Below are positions 25,853-35,061 of a DNA stretch of 64,000 bases, piece after piece. The notes below the pieces were generated by a model. It made no database searches. It was given only the letters and a program-made list of their open reading frames with translations, and had not been told where the DNA came from. The stretch's first letter is position 1; every line of letters starts with the position of its first letter. The stretch is from JAJTFA01 sp051715425 (GTDB lineage: Bacteria > Bacteroidota > Bacteroidia > UKL13-3): positions 248,001 through 312,000 of the forward strand of contig JBPXJS010000008.1 of NCBI GenBank assembly GCA_051715425.1, written 5' to 3'. The position numbers and the translations under genes are program-made.

Positions 25853-26425
25853 CTATTTATCCACTTCGTAATTCAGTTCAGTTACTCCACAGGTAAATTG
25901 TCGGGTAGCAGGCAACAGTTTCAGTTTTATTTTGTCTTTGATGTTTGTAAACAATGGTATGCCATGGCCAAGAATAACTGGATTAACAAACAGCCAATAT
26001 CCGTCAATCAAATTCTGTTGAATAAGCGAATGGGTTGCTGTCGGGCTGCCAAAAAGCAGGATATCTGCCCCTGCCTGTTGTTTTATTTGATTTATCCTAT
26101 CCGTAAGGTTGTTGCTAATGATGGTAGTATTGGCCAACCCGGTATTTTCCATGGTGTTTGATAACACCACTTTATGAACTTTGCTATACCATTTTGAATG
26201 CGCTATATCGTGTTGGGTAGCGTTTGGCTTATCAGCTGCGGTAGGCCAGTAACTTTCCATCATCTGATAAGTTACCCGTCCATACAAAGAGGTATCGCCC
26301 TGGCTTATGCGTTTTCCTACATAATCAAAAACTTCCTGATCAACTTTAATCCAGTCCATCTCTCCGTTGGGTCCCGCCACAAATCCATCAAGTGATATGT
26401 GCATAAATGATATAATTTTCCTCAT
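25853..26425 (-). CDS. Dihydrofolate-reductase-fold (RibD C-terminal-like) reductase
   Basis: 190 residues of the YwjB/YyaP group: MRKIISFMHISLDGFVAGPNGEMDW at the start, LYGRVTYQMMESYWP, ADILLFGSPTATHSLIQQNLIDGY and VILGHGIPLF. These NADPH-dependent reductases share the DHFR/RibD fold but their substrates are unknown. It stands alone, with a copy of the dispersed upstream repeat (26507-26531) about 80 bp before its start. Confidence 0.9.
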   Translation of the reverse strand: MRKIISFMHISLDGFVAGPNGEMDWIKVDQEVFDYVGKRISQGDTSLYGRVTYQMMESYWPTAADKPNATQHDIAHSKWYSKVHKVVLSNTMENTGLANTTIISNNLTDRINQIKQQAGADILLFGSPTATHSLIQQNLIDGYWLFVNPVILGHGIPLFTNIKDKIKLKLLPATRQFTCGVTELNYEVDK

Positions 26426-26506
26426 ATGGTTCTGTTTTATCTTTTTCTATGGTTTATTGTTAGAGCGCTTTAGTCACCACCACTCATGCCAAGCAGGAAG
26501 GAGTGT

Positions 26507-26531
26507 TTTGTAAATGTTTGTATAAAATACC
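26507..26531 (-). repeat. Dispersed intergenic repeat, core copy B
   Basis: Core of the upstream repeat family; read on the minus strand it is GGTATTTTATACAAACATTTACAAA, here given as positions only beyond the shared TTTTAT...ACATTTACA pattern. It lies upstream of the DHFR-like gene. Confidence 0.45.
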
Positions 26532-26647
26532 GGAAATACAAGACTGGCCGATATTTAATTAAAACAAGTTAGAAACAAGCATCTGAACGCTTATTTCCCA
26601 TAGGAAAGCGATTGCTGCAAAGTTTAAAGATATGATCCTATATACAA

Positions 26648-27901
26648 CTAGTTTTTAACCAACTTAGCCGTGAATGATTTGTTTGATTCAACCTGTTTTA
26701 TGCTAAGAAAATAAATGCCGGGGATTAAATCAATTTTGACTTCTCCATTAACTACCTGGTGCTTATACACCATTTGTCCGAAATGGTTGTAAATGGTTAA
26801 TTCGGAAGCACCTTCTATGCCCTCTAATTTGAATGAATCTGTAAAAGGATTGGGATATAGTTTAATGGCTGTGCCAACTGTTAATTCATTAATACCTACA
26901 GGAATTGAGCAAGTGGAAGGAATAGAGTCTGTGGTATAAAAAGGTACACATCTGTTGCAGAATATGCTTTTAAAGAAACAACTTGCTCTTTGTGCTCTGA
27001 ATACACTGCTTGCATTTCTAAATATTCCATGTTCGCCTGCAGTATCCACGGTAAGTTCGCTGCAAATATTATTCGCAGTAAGGCTGCTATGTAAAGCCCT
27101 CGAACCATATAATGTATAATGAGCAAAGGATTGATCCGCATCAATTAAAACGGTAGAATCCAGTGAGCCGTGAAAAGCAACGGTAGGCAGCATCTCCTCT
27201 TTATCCACTTCGCTTGCAGTTATACCTCCCCAATTATTAAAAACGCCTTTAATGGAATAGGTGTTGGTAAGGTTATTGCCCGAAGTATACAGGTTACCTA
27301 ATTCTGCGCTTGTTGAAGTAGTATTGTATAACAACGAAACACTATCAAGTTCAGACTGGTCGGCATATACCATGCCCAGGGCAAGCAATGATCCTGCACT
27401 TTGCCCTCCAACAAAAAGCCAGCTTGTATCTATCCGCACAGCATTCGCATTGTTTACCACGTACCGCAAAGCCGCGTGTCCATCCTGAATAGCCCGGTAT
27501 CTTGCTTTGTACTGACCATATTCAGAGAAATCGTGCCCGAGCCTGTAACCAACCGAAGCACAAACATAACCCCTCATGGCAAGGTGGATGCATAAATCCC
27601 GGATATCACCGGATTGTTTATCGCCCGATGAAAAACCACCGCCATGAAACAACATGATAAACGGACGTTTAGGTGAAGTATCAACAACCAGATTGGGGTA
27701 ATAAAGATCCATCAGCAAGGTATCGGGGTTTCCCTGAAAATCTTGTGCTATACCATACTGGATATTTGCTCCTATTGTTAATTGGGTTTGGTTAAAGTAC
27801 GCTGCTTCGGTGTATCTGGCATTGTTGGTACAATATTGTGCATGGGCTTTCCCGTTTAGAAAGAGCAGGGCTGCTATAAAGATCCAAATTGTATTTTTCA
27901 T
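26648..27901 (-). CDS. Secreted alpha/beta-hydrolase (esterase/lipase) with T9SS sorting domain
   Basis: Exported carboxylesterase-like protein. After the signal peptide (MKNTIWIFIAALLFLNGKAHAQ) comes the oxyanion motif HGGG (residues 86-89), the nucleophile elbow GGQSAG with Ser168, and a C-terminal catalytic His candidate in DTAGEHGIF. A T9SS type A domain starts at YPNPFTDSFKLEG and ends LVKN. The layout resembles hormone-sensitive-lipase-type enzymes that deacylate sugars or lipids. The frame is open to 27925; the Met at 27901 gives a clean signal peptide. A dispersed repeat copy (27914-27985) lies directly upstream. Confidence 0.88.
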   Translation of the reverse strand: MKNTIWIFIAALLFLNGKAHAQYCTNNARYTEAAYFNQTQLTIGANIQYGIAQDFQGNPDTLLMDLYYPNLVVDTSPKRPFIMLFHGGGFSSGDKQSGDIRDLCIHLAMRGYVCASVGYRLGHDFSEYGQYKARYRAIQDGHAALRYVVNNANAVRIDTSWLFVGGQSAGSLLALGMVYADQSELDSVSLLYNTTSTSAELGNLYTSGNNLTNTYSIKGVFNNWGGITASEVDKEEMLPTVAFHGSLDSTVLIDADQSFAHYTLYGSRALHSSLTANNICSELTVDTAGEHGIFRNASSVFRAQRASCFFKSIFCNRCVPFYTTDSIPSTCSIPVGINELTVGTAIKLYPNPFTDSFKLEGIEGASELTIYNHFGQMVYKHQVVNGEVKIDLIPGIYFLSIKQVESNKSFTAKLVKN

Positions 27902-27913
27902 CTGTTTTATTAG

Positions 27914-27985
27914 TTGCTTACACAACAGCCTATGAAAACCCTGTCCATATTCTGTTTTGTAAATGATGGGATAAACTTCAAAATT
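27914..27985 (-). repeat. Dispersed intergenic repeat, copy C
   Basis: Full-length copy, with CAGCCTATGAAAACCCTGTCC on the plus strand matching the left half of the other copies, then GTAAATGATGGGATAAACTT matching the core. It begins 13 bp before the esterase start codon on the opposite reading strand. Confidence 0.55.
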
Positions 27986-28035
27986 AAAAGCCGTTCAAGC
28001 ATAAACAAACCAAATCAGGTTTTGTTTTGAAATTT

Positions 28036-29094
28036 TTATATCGGGGATGGTTTTCTTAAAGCCTTCACATAATCAACTAACCGTAAAATAAAGGGAAATG
28101 TAAAAACAACCAACCAGATCATGGTATAACGTGGCAGAATCTGATACCTGTAATTGAGTCCGTAAAATATCACAGCATACAACACACAAAGTAAAGAATG
28201 TTCTATAACAACCTGTTCATCGGAGTACCTGTTGATATGATCTTTCTTATTTTCCATTAGGTCGTTTTTGTAATTGCCATTTTTGCTTGGAAGAAATGCT
28301 GCCAGAAGGATATAGTTTTGAATGATATAAATTGCTGAAACACCCAACAGGAAAAATTGAACTCCTATGTACAAACTATCAGATAAGTATTTTGAACTTT
28401 CCATATCGGGACTATTAAACACACTGAAAATATTATCTATTGCTAATGCAAACATGATAATGGTGCTCCATACACTTAATATGAGCCGCACTGTTTTTGA
28501 CAGGTGCAGGTTTGTAAAAGCATTTAGAACGGAGAATGCTGAAAGCAAAAAAACAATGGTAAGCAGGGTTAGTGCAAACGCATTATCATAACCCGTAAAC
28601 CCGAAGTCAATTATCCAATAAACAAGGGAAAGTGACTGAAGGAGTGTGATTCCCTCTGTTAGTTTAGGAGTTACTTTGTTTTTATAAAAGAAGACAAAGG
28701 CAAATGAATAAAATAGAATAAAAATATAGGGCCAACTTTCTAAATGATTTTCAAAATTGTATTTACCTTCATTTTTGCCAGGAAGAAAATTTATAAGGCT
28801 AAAAAAATAGGATCCGATAAATATCGGGACCACCTTTTTCCAGCTACCGGCCACACGGAAAGTCTCAAATAAAAGTCCTGCGAATAATGCAATTAAACTA
28901 ACCGAAAACAGTTTTACCGGGCTAATTGAAGCCCTGTGTGCAATATAACCTGTGATGGCCAGTCCAATTATTCCCAAAACTATAGCAATTGGCATGAGGT
29001 CAATTCCTGATTTTTTCTTCGGGGTTTTACTTTTTTCCTTTATGGCCATCATTTCTAAGTGTGTAAGTTTTAATCCTTTTAGAGTTGTCAACAT
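28036..29094 (-). CDS. Multi-pass membrane protein, unknown function
   Basis: 352 residues with nine or ten hydrophobic helices and a basic N-terminal cytosolic segment (MAIKEKSKTPKKKSG). A charged loop (PSKNGNYKNDLMENKKDHINRYS) splits the last helices. No family is recognised. It starts 40 bp after the AAA ATPase gene on the same strand, so the two may be co-transcribed. Confidence 0.65.
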   Translation of the reverse strand: MLTTLKGLKLTHLEMMAIKEKSKTPKKKSGIDLMPIAIVLGIIGLAITGYIAHRASISPVKLFSVSLIALFAGLLFETFRVAGSWKKVVPIFIGSYFFSLINFLPGKNEGKYNFENHLESWPYIFILFYSFAFVFFYKNKVTPKLTEGITLLQSLSLVYWIIDFGFTGYDNAFALTLLTIVFLLSAFSVLNAFTNLHLSKTVRLILSVWSTIIMFALAIDNIFSVFNSPDMESSKYLSDSLYIGVQFFLLGVSAIYIIQNYILLAAFLPSKNGNYKNDLMENKKDHINRYSDEQVVIEHSLLCVLYAVIFYGLNYRYQILPRYTMIWLVVFTFPFILRLVDYVKALRKPSPI

Positions 29095-29134
29095 TACTCA
29101 ATTCCAGATAGTAATATACTTGAACCTTATTTTA

Positions 29135-30490
29135 TTACGATGACTTTTTCATTAATAATTCTTGTAACAATTCGATTGACGTTCTTAATTCTTGCTCTGT
29201 GAAAGTATTGCTAGATGAAGGATGATGAATAGCATTCCTAACATAAGTACAAATTGAAGAATATGTTGTTTTATTAAAGTGAGATATTTTTCGATGTTTC
29301 GAAGAATTGAATATTTTGTGGTTTACTATATAGTCATCACAGGATTTAATCGTAGTTAAAGACTCCTTTTCTTGCAGCCAACCGTAGAGGGCGATGTGAT
29401 AATCACTTGAAACTATATCATATGCTAAATAGTTAGTTTCTGCATCAGTTATGGAAGGTAAAACTGAAGGAGTAACCACTTTTCTTGTAGAAATTATACC
29501 TCCATTTTCAGTCAAAACAATAACCAAATTATTTGTTCTATTTTTTAAGGCATTAGTCAAGACATGCTCAGAATGACTTGCTACAAATAGTTGAACCCTT
29601 TGCGTGCCTGATTCTGTAAATAAATCCTGATAATATTTTAAAATTTTTTTCTGCCATTTAGGATGCATGCTTAACTCTGGTTCATCAATCATAATAGTTG
29701 CCCCATTTAATTTCTGATAATTTTTCAGAAGGTATATCCCCCGGAACACAATCTGCTTTTCGCCTGTACTGAGATTATCTATTGATATTTCACCATTGTC
29801 TTTTTTAAAAAAAATTGCTTTTTCAGAGTCTGTATTGGAGACCCTAGAATATTTAAGTTTACCAAAAAAATTGTCAAATGCGTTTTTAAATCTGTAAATC
29901 TTCGAAGTAATATAAAAGTCTTCCCATGATTTTGGAGAATTACCTAAACCTTCATTCAATTCCGCATAAGCAGATGTATCCTGAATTTGAACATCAACTA
30001 TTAATTGCTTTAGAGACGTAAAGTCGTCTTCTTGGTCAATGTCGTATTTTTCAGTATCAAGAGATTTAGTTGTCGTAGAAGTAATTTTTTGTGTTTTGAA
30101 ATCAGCTCTAGCCTTTGAAAAAACACAGCCGTAATGCCTTATATCAAGTGTATTTGACTCTATTAATTCAACATTGGTATTATGATTTGAATGTATATCT
30201 GTAGACTTTCCGGTGTCATCAATCAATGTATAAAAATCTTTGACGCGTGTATTACTAGGTATGGCTTTGTAAAGTCTATTATCAATTACATATTCAATAA
30301 ACTCAAAATATTCGAATGATCTTTTGTTAAGAAATGTACTTAATGTTTCTAGAATAGTCGTTTTTCCAGTACCATTTTCACCAGCAAATAAAATAGTATT
30401 ATAGGGGGTTGAAGTATCTAGGTTTGAAAAATCCAATTCAAGGTCTCCTAAAACTGGATGATCCTTCCATTTAATCTTGTTTATTTTCAT
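29135..30490 (-). CDS. AAA (AAA_21/OLD-like) ATPase with C-terminal HEPN-like RX4H motif
   Basis: 451 residues. An SMC/ABC-type ATPase: Walker A GENGTGKT (37-44), an ABC-like signature LSTGEKQIVFRG, Walker B TIMIDEPELSMHP, and a switch His in ASHSEHVL. No TOPRIM domain follows, unlike OLD nucleases. The last 60 residues carry ICTYVRNAIHHP, where Arg418-Asn419 and His423 make the RX4H pattern of HEPN ribonucleases, then a predicted helix (TEQELRTSIELLQELL). This combination is common in phage-defence and abortive-infection ATPases. The codons are more AT-rich than those of the neighbours. A role in defence is inference. Confidence 0.8.
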   Translation of the reverse strand: MKINKIKWKDHPVLGDLELDFSNLDTSTPYNTILFAGENGTGKTTILETLSTFLNKRSFEYFEFIEYVIDNRLYKAIPSNTRVKDFYTLIDDTGKSTDIHSNHNTNVELIESNTLDIRHYGCVFSKARADFKTQKITSTTTKSLDTEKYDIDQEDDFTSLKQLIVDVQIQDTSAYAELNEGLGNSPKSWEDFYITSKIYRFKNAFDNFFGKLKYSRVSNTDSEKAIFFKKDNGEISIDNLSTGEKQIVFRGIYLLKNYQKLNGATIMIDEPELSMHPKWQKKILKYYQDLFTESGTQRVQLFVASHSEHVLTNALKNRTNNLVIVLTENGGIISTRKVVTPSVLPSITDAETNYLAYDIVSSDYHIALYGWLQEKESLTTIKSCDDYIVNHKIFNSSKHRKISHFNKTTYSSICTYVRNAIHHPSSSNTFTEQELRTSIELLQELLMKKSS

Positions 30491-30790
30491 ATTCTTGTTT
30501 CTTCAATAAAACTTCAACCAACTACTACAACATACCTTCTTTCCAGTAAAAATAATCATTCTCCCAGAAAGCATCAACAAGCCTGAATATTTGGAGGGAA
30601 TTGCTCTTTTAACCTGTTTAAGCAGAAATACCCTACCCACTCCTCCTCCGGCTTAGGGATTGAAGCAGGCTGCCGTGCAGCGCGTAAAGCCCGGCCCGAA
30701 ACAAGGTGAAGGGAAAGCCCCAAAAAATACCCATAAAACAAGCATAAACCGATAGCTTAAATTAACCCTGCGTTGTGTAAATTTGCGCTT
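30491..30790. other. Intergenic region before uvrB with promoter element
   Basis: No gene seen. A GC-richer patch (about 30640-30720) reads like palindromic intergenic DNA. TAAATTTG at 30778-30785 fits the -7 consensus and ends 5 bases before the uvrB ATG, which would give an almost leaderless transcript; no clear TTTG at -33. Confidence 0.4.
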
Positions 30791-32824
30791 ATGGATTTTA
30801 AACTTACCTCTGAATACCAACCAACCGGTGACCAGCCGGAAGCCATTAAAGCGTTGATTAAAGGAATACAGGATGAAGAGCAGGCTCAGGTATTGCTGGG
30901 GGTTACGGGATCGGGTAAAACATTTACCATTGCCAATGTGATAGAAAAAATACAGCGGCCTACGTTGATTATTAGTCATAATAAAACCCTGGTAGCTCAG
31001 CTGTACGGGGAGTTTAAACAGTTTTTTCCGGAGAATGCGGTGGAGTATTTTGTTTCCTATTACGATTATTATCAGCCAGAAGCTTTTATTCCGCAATCGA
31101 ATACCTATATAGAAAAAGACCTGAATATAAACGAGGAAATTGAAAAAATGAGGTTAAAAACCACCTCTTCCCTACTCTCCGGCAGGCGCGATGTGATTGT
31201 GGTGGCATCGGTTAGTTGTATTTATGGCGCGGGTAACCCAAAGGATTATGAGAGCAGCATTATACGCCTGCACAAGGGACAAAAGATTGCCAGAAACAGC
31301 GTATTGTATGCACTTGTGGATTCCCTCTACTCGCGTACCACAGCAGATTTTAAAAGGGGTACGTTTAGGGTAAAGGGCGATGCGGTAGATGTGTATCCGG
31401 CTTATGCTGATTTTGCTTTCCGCATTATTTTCTTTGGAAATGAAATTGAAGAACTGCAGGTGATTGATCCGATAAGCGGCATGAAACAGGAAAATGCCTC
31501 GGATATAGCCATATTTCCTGCCAATATTTATGTGACACCAAAAGAACAGTTGCAGCGCTCCATAAGAGAAATACAGGATGATTTGGTGGGTCAGATTGAA
31601 TACTTTAAATCGACCGGAAAATTTCTGGAAGCCAAAAGGCTGGAGGAAAGAACCAATTTTGATTTGGAAATGATGCGTGAACTGGGCTATTGCAGTGGGA
31701 TTGAGAACTACAGCCGCTATATGGATAAACGCAAACCGGGCGAAAGACCGTTTTGTTTGATAGATTATTTTCCAAAAGATTTTTTGCTGGTGATTGATGA
31801 AAGCCACGTGACGATACCACAAGTGAGGGGCATGTACGGGGGCGACCGGTCGCGCAAGGAAAACCTGGTGGAATATGGTTTCAGGCTTCCATCTGCTTTG
31901 GATAACCGCCCGCTGACTTTTAATGAATTTGAGGCCATGACAGGCCAGACGATATACGTGAGTGCCACCCCGGCTGAATATGAAATAAGGGAATCGGAAG
32001 GTGTGGTGGTGGAACAAATAATAAGGCCAACGGGCTTGCTGGATCCGGTAATTGAAATAAGGCCTTGCATAAACCAGGTAGATGATTTGATGGATGAAAT
32101 TGATGAGCGCATAAAAATGGGCGACCGGGTGCTGGTGACCACGCTTACCAAACGTATGGCCGAAGAATTATCGAAATACCTGACCAAGCTGAATATAAAA
32201 TGCCGATACATACATAGTGAAGTAAAAACCCTTGACCGGGTAGAAATTTTGCGTGACCTGCGCCTGGGTAAATTTGATGTATTGATTGGGGTGAATTTGC
32301 TGCGCGAGGGACTTGACTTGCCTGAAGTATCGTTTGTGGCTATAATGGATGCGGATAAGGAAGGATTTTTGAGAAGCGAAAGCTCGTTGATACAAACCAT
32401 AGGACGTGCGGCCAGGAACGAAAGAGGCAAGGTGATTTTATATGCCGACCATATTACGGACAGCATTAGAAAAACCATGGAAGACAACCAACGCAAGCGC
32501 GAAAAGCAGATGGCCTACAATACCCTGCACGGTATTACGCCAACTACGGTGAAGAAGAGCAAAGAGGATATTATGAAACAAACCAGCGTGGCTGATGCCA
32601 AACATGGTGCGGAAACACATTATTATGTGGAGCCTGAGGAAATGAGTGCAGCTGCAGATCCGGTGGTGCAGTATATGAGCAAAGACCAGCTTAAAAAATC
32701 GATAGAGGAAACCCAGAAACGCATGATGCGGGCTGCAAGGGAAATGGAATTTATGGAAGCTGCGCGTTTAAGGGACGAACTTTTTGCGCTGCAAAAGCAA
32801 CTGGAAACCAATAAAAAAGATTAA
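30791..32824 (+). CDS. uvrB: Excinuclease ABC subunit UvrB
   Basis: DNA damage recognition helicase of nucleotide excision repair, loaded by UvrA and recruiting UvrC. Seen: Walker A GVTGSGKTFT, the beta-hairpin YVSYYDYYQPEAFIP-like segment, DESHVTIPQ (helicase motif II), DADKEGFLRSESSLIQTIGRAARN (motifs V/VI) and the C-terminal UVR motif (MRAAREMEFMEAARLRDEL) that binds UvrC. Start chosen at the ATG giving MDFKLTSEYQPTGDQPEAI; an in-frame ATG 18 bases earlier exists but would overlap the -7 element. Length about 677 is standard. Confidence 0.97.
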   Translation: MDFKLTSEYQPTGDQPEAIKALIKGIQDEEQAQVLLGVTGSGKTFTIANVIEKIQRPTLIISHNKTLVAQLYGEFKQFFPENAVEYFVSYYDYYQPEAFIPQSNTYIEKDLNINEEIEKMRLKTTSSLLSGRRDVIVVASVSCIYGAGNPKDYESSIIRLHKGQKIARNSVLYALVDSLYSRTTADFKRGTFRVKGDAVDVYPAYADFAFRIIFFGNEIEELQVIDPISGMKQENASDIAIFPANIYVTPKEQLQRSIREIQDDLVGQIEYFKSTGKFLEAKRLEERTNFDLEMMRELGYCSGIENYSRYMDKRKPGERPFCLIDYFPKDFLLVIDESHVTIPQVRGMYGGDRSRKENLVEYGFRLPSALDNRPLTFNEFEAMTGQTIYVSATPAEYEIRESEGVVVEQIIRPTGLLDPVIEIRPCINQVDDLMDEIDERIKMGDRVLVTTLTKRMAEELSKYLTKLNIKCRYIHSEVKTLDRVEILRDLRLGKFDVLIGVNLLREGLDLPEVSFVAIMDADKEGFLRSESSLIQTIGRAARNERGKVILYADHITDSIRKTMEDNQRKREKQMAYNTLHGITPTTVKKSKEDIMKQTSVADAKHGAETHYYVEPEEMSAAADPVVQYMSKDQLKKSIEETQKRMMRAAREMEFMEAARLRDELFALQKQLETNKKD

Positions 32825-32907
32825 CGGTAACCGCTTATATAATAGCCCTAAGGGGATACAACGGAATCTTTTTATTTCATGTCCTGAATTTAAACTTATA
32901 AAACGGC

Positions 32908-33774
32908 ATGAAAAACTTTACCCTCACTTTATTACTTATTGCACAAACGGGTATGTTGGTTGCGCAGATTCCAAACCCCGGATTTGAGTTTTGGGGATCG
33001 GCCACTATTGGCACATTAACTGTAAATAACCCCTCCGGATGGGGAACCCAAAACTTTGACAATGTATTTGGCAGCAAACCCGAATCGGCCACCTACACAA
33101 CAACGGCTTACGAAGGAAACAGATCGCTGGTATTAACAAACAATGCAGGCACACCTGCTTATGTAAGAACAGAACAATTTGCAGGAGGCGGATTTAACCT
33201 GAAGTTTCCATTGGGATTTAAATACATGAACCTTGAATTGTATTACCAATACGACTCTCCGGGATTGGACTCTTTTATGGTAGAAGTGAACCTGTATAAA
33301 AACGGAACAAAAACCGGAACAGGAAAAATGGTTTCGGGGGAGAAAAAAAACACCTTTACCAGATTGGTGGTGCCGCTACAATACAGCCAATCTGTAGTAC
33401 CCGACAGTGCCAGCATCAATATAGTTGCAGGTAAAACAACACCCTATACGAGTGGCTCTGTGCTAACGGTTGATGCATTAAATTTTATCGACCTCTCTAC
33501 AGGAGTAACTGAATTTAAATCGGCATCGGGTGATATAAAGCGGATTTTCCCTAACCCGGCTTCATCTGAAATTGCCATTGTTCTGGACGAAAACAAAGTA
33601 TATGATATGGTTTTTTCTGATATAACAGGAAAAACGATAGAGACAATCACCCAGGTATCATTGGTAAAGGAATGGAGATGGGTATTGCCAGAAGAGCTAA
33701 AAAACGGATTATACTTTATTAAAGTTAGCGAAGGAGAAAATGCGGAATACCACCGATTGGTAATAAACAGATAA
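32908..33774 (+). CDS. Secreted protein with PCMD/carbohydrate-binding-like domain and T9SS sorting domain
   Basis: 288 residues: signal peptide ending MLVAQ, then a beta-rich domain starting IPNPGFEFWGS and including GFKYMNLELYYQYDSPG, a pattern seen in Bacteroidota surface proteins of the putative carbohydrate-binding (PCMD-like) type. It ends with a T9SS type A domain from IFPNPASSEIAIVLDE to the end. No catalytic motif seen; probably a surface-attached binding protein. The stop is 3 bp from the convergent DNA glycosylase stop. Confidence 0.7.
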   Translation: MKNFTLTLLLIAQTGMLVAQIPNPGFEFWGSATIGTLTVNNPSGWGTQNFDNVFGSKPESATYTTTAYEGNRSLVLTNNAGTPAYVRTEQFAGGGFNLKFPLGFKYMNLELYYQYDSPGLDSFMVEVNLYKNGTKTGTGKMVSGEKKNTFTRLVVPLQYSQSVVPDSASINIVAGKTTPYTSGSVLTVDALNFIDLSTGVTEFKSASGDIKRIFPNPASSEIAIVLDENKVYDMVFSDITGKTIETITQVSLVKEWRWVLPEELKNGLYFIKVSEGENAEYHRLVINR

Positions 33775-33777
33775 AGA

Positions 33778-34389
33778 TCAGGCCGGTTTGGTATCTTTAA
33801 ACCTCCAGAGATACATGCAGGCATAGGTTCTGTAAGGTGCCCATTTTTGAGCCTGTTTAAGCATGTGGGTTTTCATGGATTTAGGATCAGTGCGGTCTAT
33901 ATTGTACAGGTTGGACATGGCAATCTGAATACCGAGATCATCAACGGCAAATACATCTTCTCTTGCGAGGGTAAACATGAGGATCATTTCAGTAGTCCAC
34001 CGCCCCACCCCTTTTATTTGGGTAAGACAGGCTATTACCTCTTCATTGCTCATTTTTGCGAGGCGTGCATCTGTTAGTTTTTGCTCTATAAAAAAACGGC
34101 ATACATGGTGCACGTATTGTGCTTTTGCATTAGACAAACCCACTGCTCTTAACCGCTCCAGTGGAATATCTAGAATTTGTTGAGGGCTAGGCTCCTGATC
34201 TCCGAATAAGAGCAAAAAACGTTTGAGAATAACATCGGCCACCTTTACAGAAAGTTGCTGCGACATGATGGAACTGCACAAACGCAGGTACACCTTTTTT
34301 CGGGGCCTGAGTTTTATTGCGCCATGTGTGTTTATTATTTTTTTAAGTCTGGGATCCTTAGAGAGGAATGTGGCTGCAGCTGCACTCAT
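33778..34389 (-). CDS. HhH-GPD DNA-3-methyladenine glycosylase (AlkA-like)
   Basis: 203-residue base-excision repair enzyme. It has the helix-hairpin-helix CLTQIKGVGRWTTEMILMF and the catalytic Asp in EDVFAVDDLGIQIAM. No FeS cysteines follow, which separates it from endonuclease III and places it with AlkA/MAG glycosylases that remove alkylated purines. It overlaps the upp gene by 4 bp. Confidence 0.92.
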   Translation of the reverse strand: MSAAAATFLSKDPRLKKIINTHGAIKLRPRKKVYLRLCSSIMSQQLSVKVADVILKRFLLLFGDQEPSPQQILDIPLERLRAVGLSNAKAQYVHHVCRFFIEQKLTDARLAKMSNEEVIACLTQIKGVGRWTTEMILMFTLAREDVFAVDDLGIQIAMSNLYNIDRTDPKSMKTHMLKQAQKWAPYRTYACMYLWRFKDTKPA

Positions 34390-35033
34390 ATTTTTTCTCC
34401 AAAACTCAAATCGCCTGCATCGCCCAGGCCAGGAACAATGTAACCATCTTCGTTTAAGGTATCATCCATATCGGCAATCCAGAGGGTGGCATGCGGGAGT
34501 TTTTCCCTTAAATAGTTTACCCCATCCTTTGAGGCAATTAAACTCACAATATGTAATTCCTTAGGGGTTCCCCTTTTTAATATGGCCTGATAGGTAAGAT
34601 CAATAGACTGGCCGGTAGCCAGCATGGGATCGATAATGAGCAATATTTTATTATTGATATCCGGACAGGCAAGGTACTCTACCACAATTTCGAAGCTATG
34701 ATCATCGTGGTGTTTTCTGTAGGCCGAAATAAATGCACAGGCTGCCTGATCAAAATAATCGAGCATACCGTGGTGCATGCTTAATCCGGCTCTTAAAATG
34801 GTAGCTAAAACGGGCTGCTCGGCCAATACTTTTGACTCGTGTTTACCAAGCGGAGTTTGAATAACCTTTGTTTGCCAGGGGAGTTTTTTGCTCACCTCGT
34901 AAGCCATGATTTGCCCGATGCGTTCAATATTTTTCCTGAACCTCATTCTATCCTGCTGCACGGTAATATCGCGCAGCTCGGCAACAAACTGATGAAGAAG
35001 GGAATGTTCTTTTGAAAGAAGATGTATCTGCAT
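34386..35033 (-). CDS. upp: Uracil phosphoribosyltransferase
   Basis: Salvages uracil to UMP with PRPP. Diagnostic segments: ILRAGLSMHHGMLD, the PRPP loop LLIIDPMLATGQSI, and the uracil-binding GYIVPGLGDAGDLSFG at the C-terminus. Length of 215 is standard. It is followed by the glycosylase with a 4-bp overlap; the response regulator ends 28 bp upstream. Confidence 0.95.
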   Translation of the reverse strand: MQIHLLSKEHSLLHQFVAELRDITVQQDRMRFRKNIERIGQIMAYEVSKKLPWQTKVIQTPLGKHESKVLAEQPVLATILRAGLSMHHGMLDYFDQAACAFISAYRKHHDDHSFEIVVEYLACPDINNKILLIIDPMLATGQSIDLTYQAILKRGTPKELHIVSLIASKDGVNYLREKLPHATLWIADMDDTLNEDGYIVPGLGDAGDLSFGEKI

Positions 35034-35061
35034 CAGGCGAATATACGGATATAAAATATTT

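Noticed and set aside
31172..32496. Long open frames opposite uvrB (281 and 243 codons)
   Set aside because: They mirror uvrB codon bias on the other strand, have no signal, domain or start context, and uvrB itself is certain.
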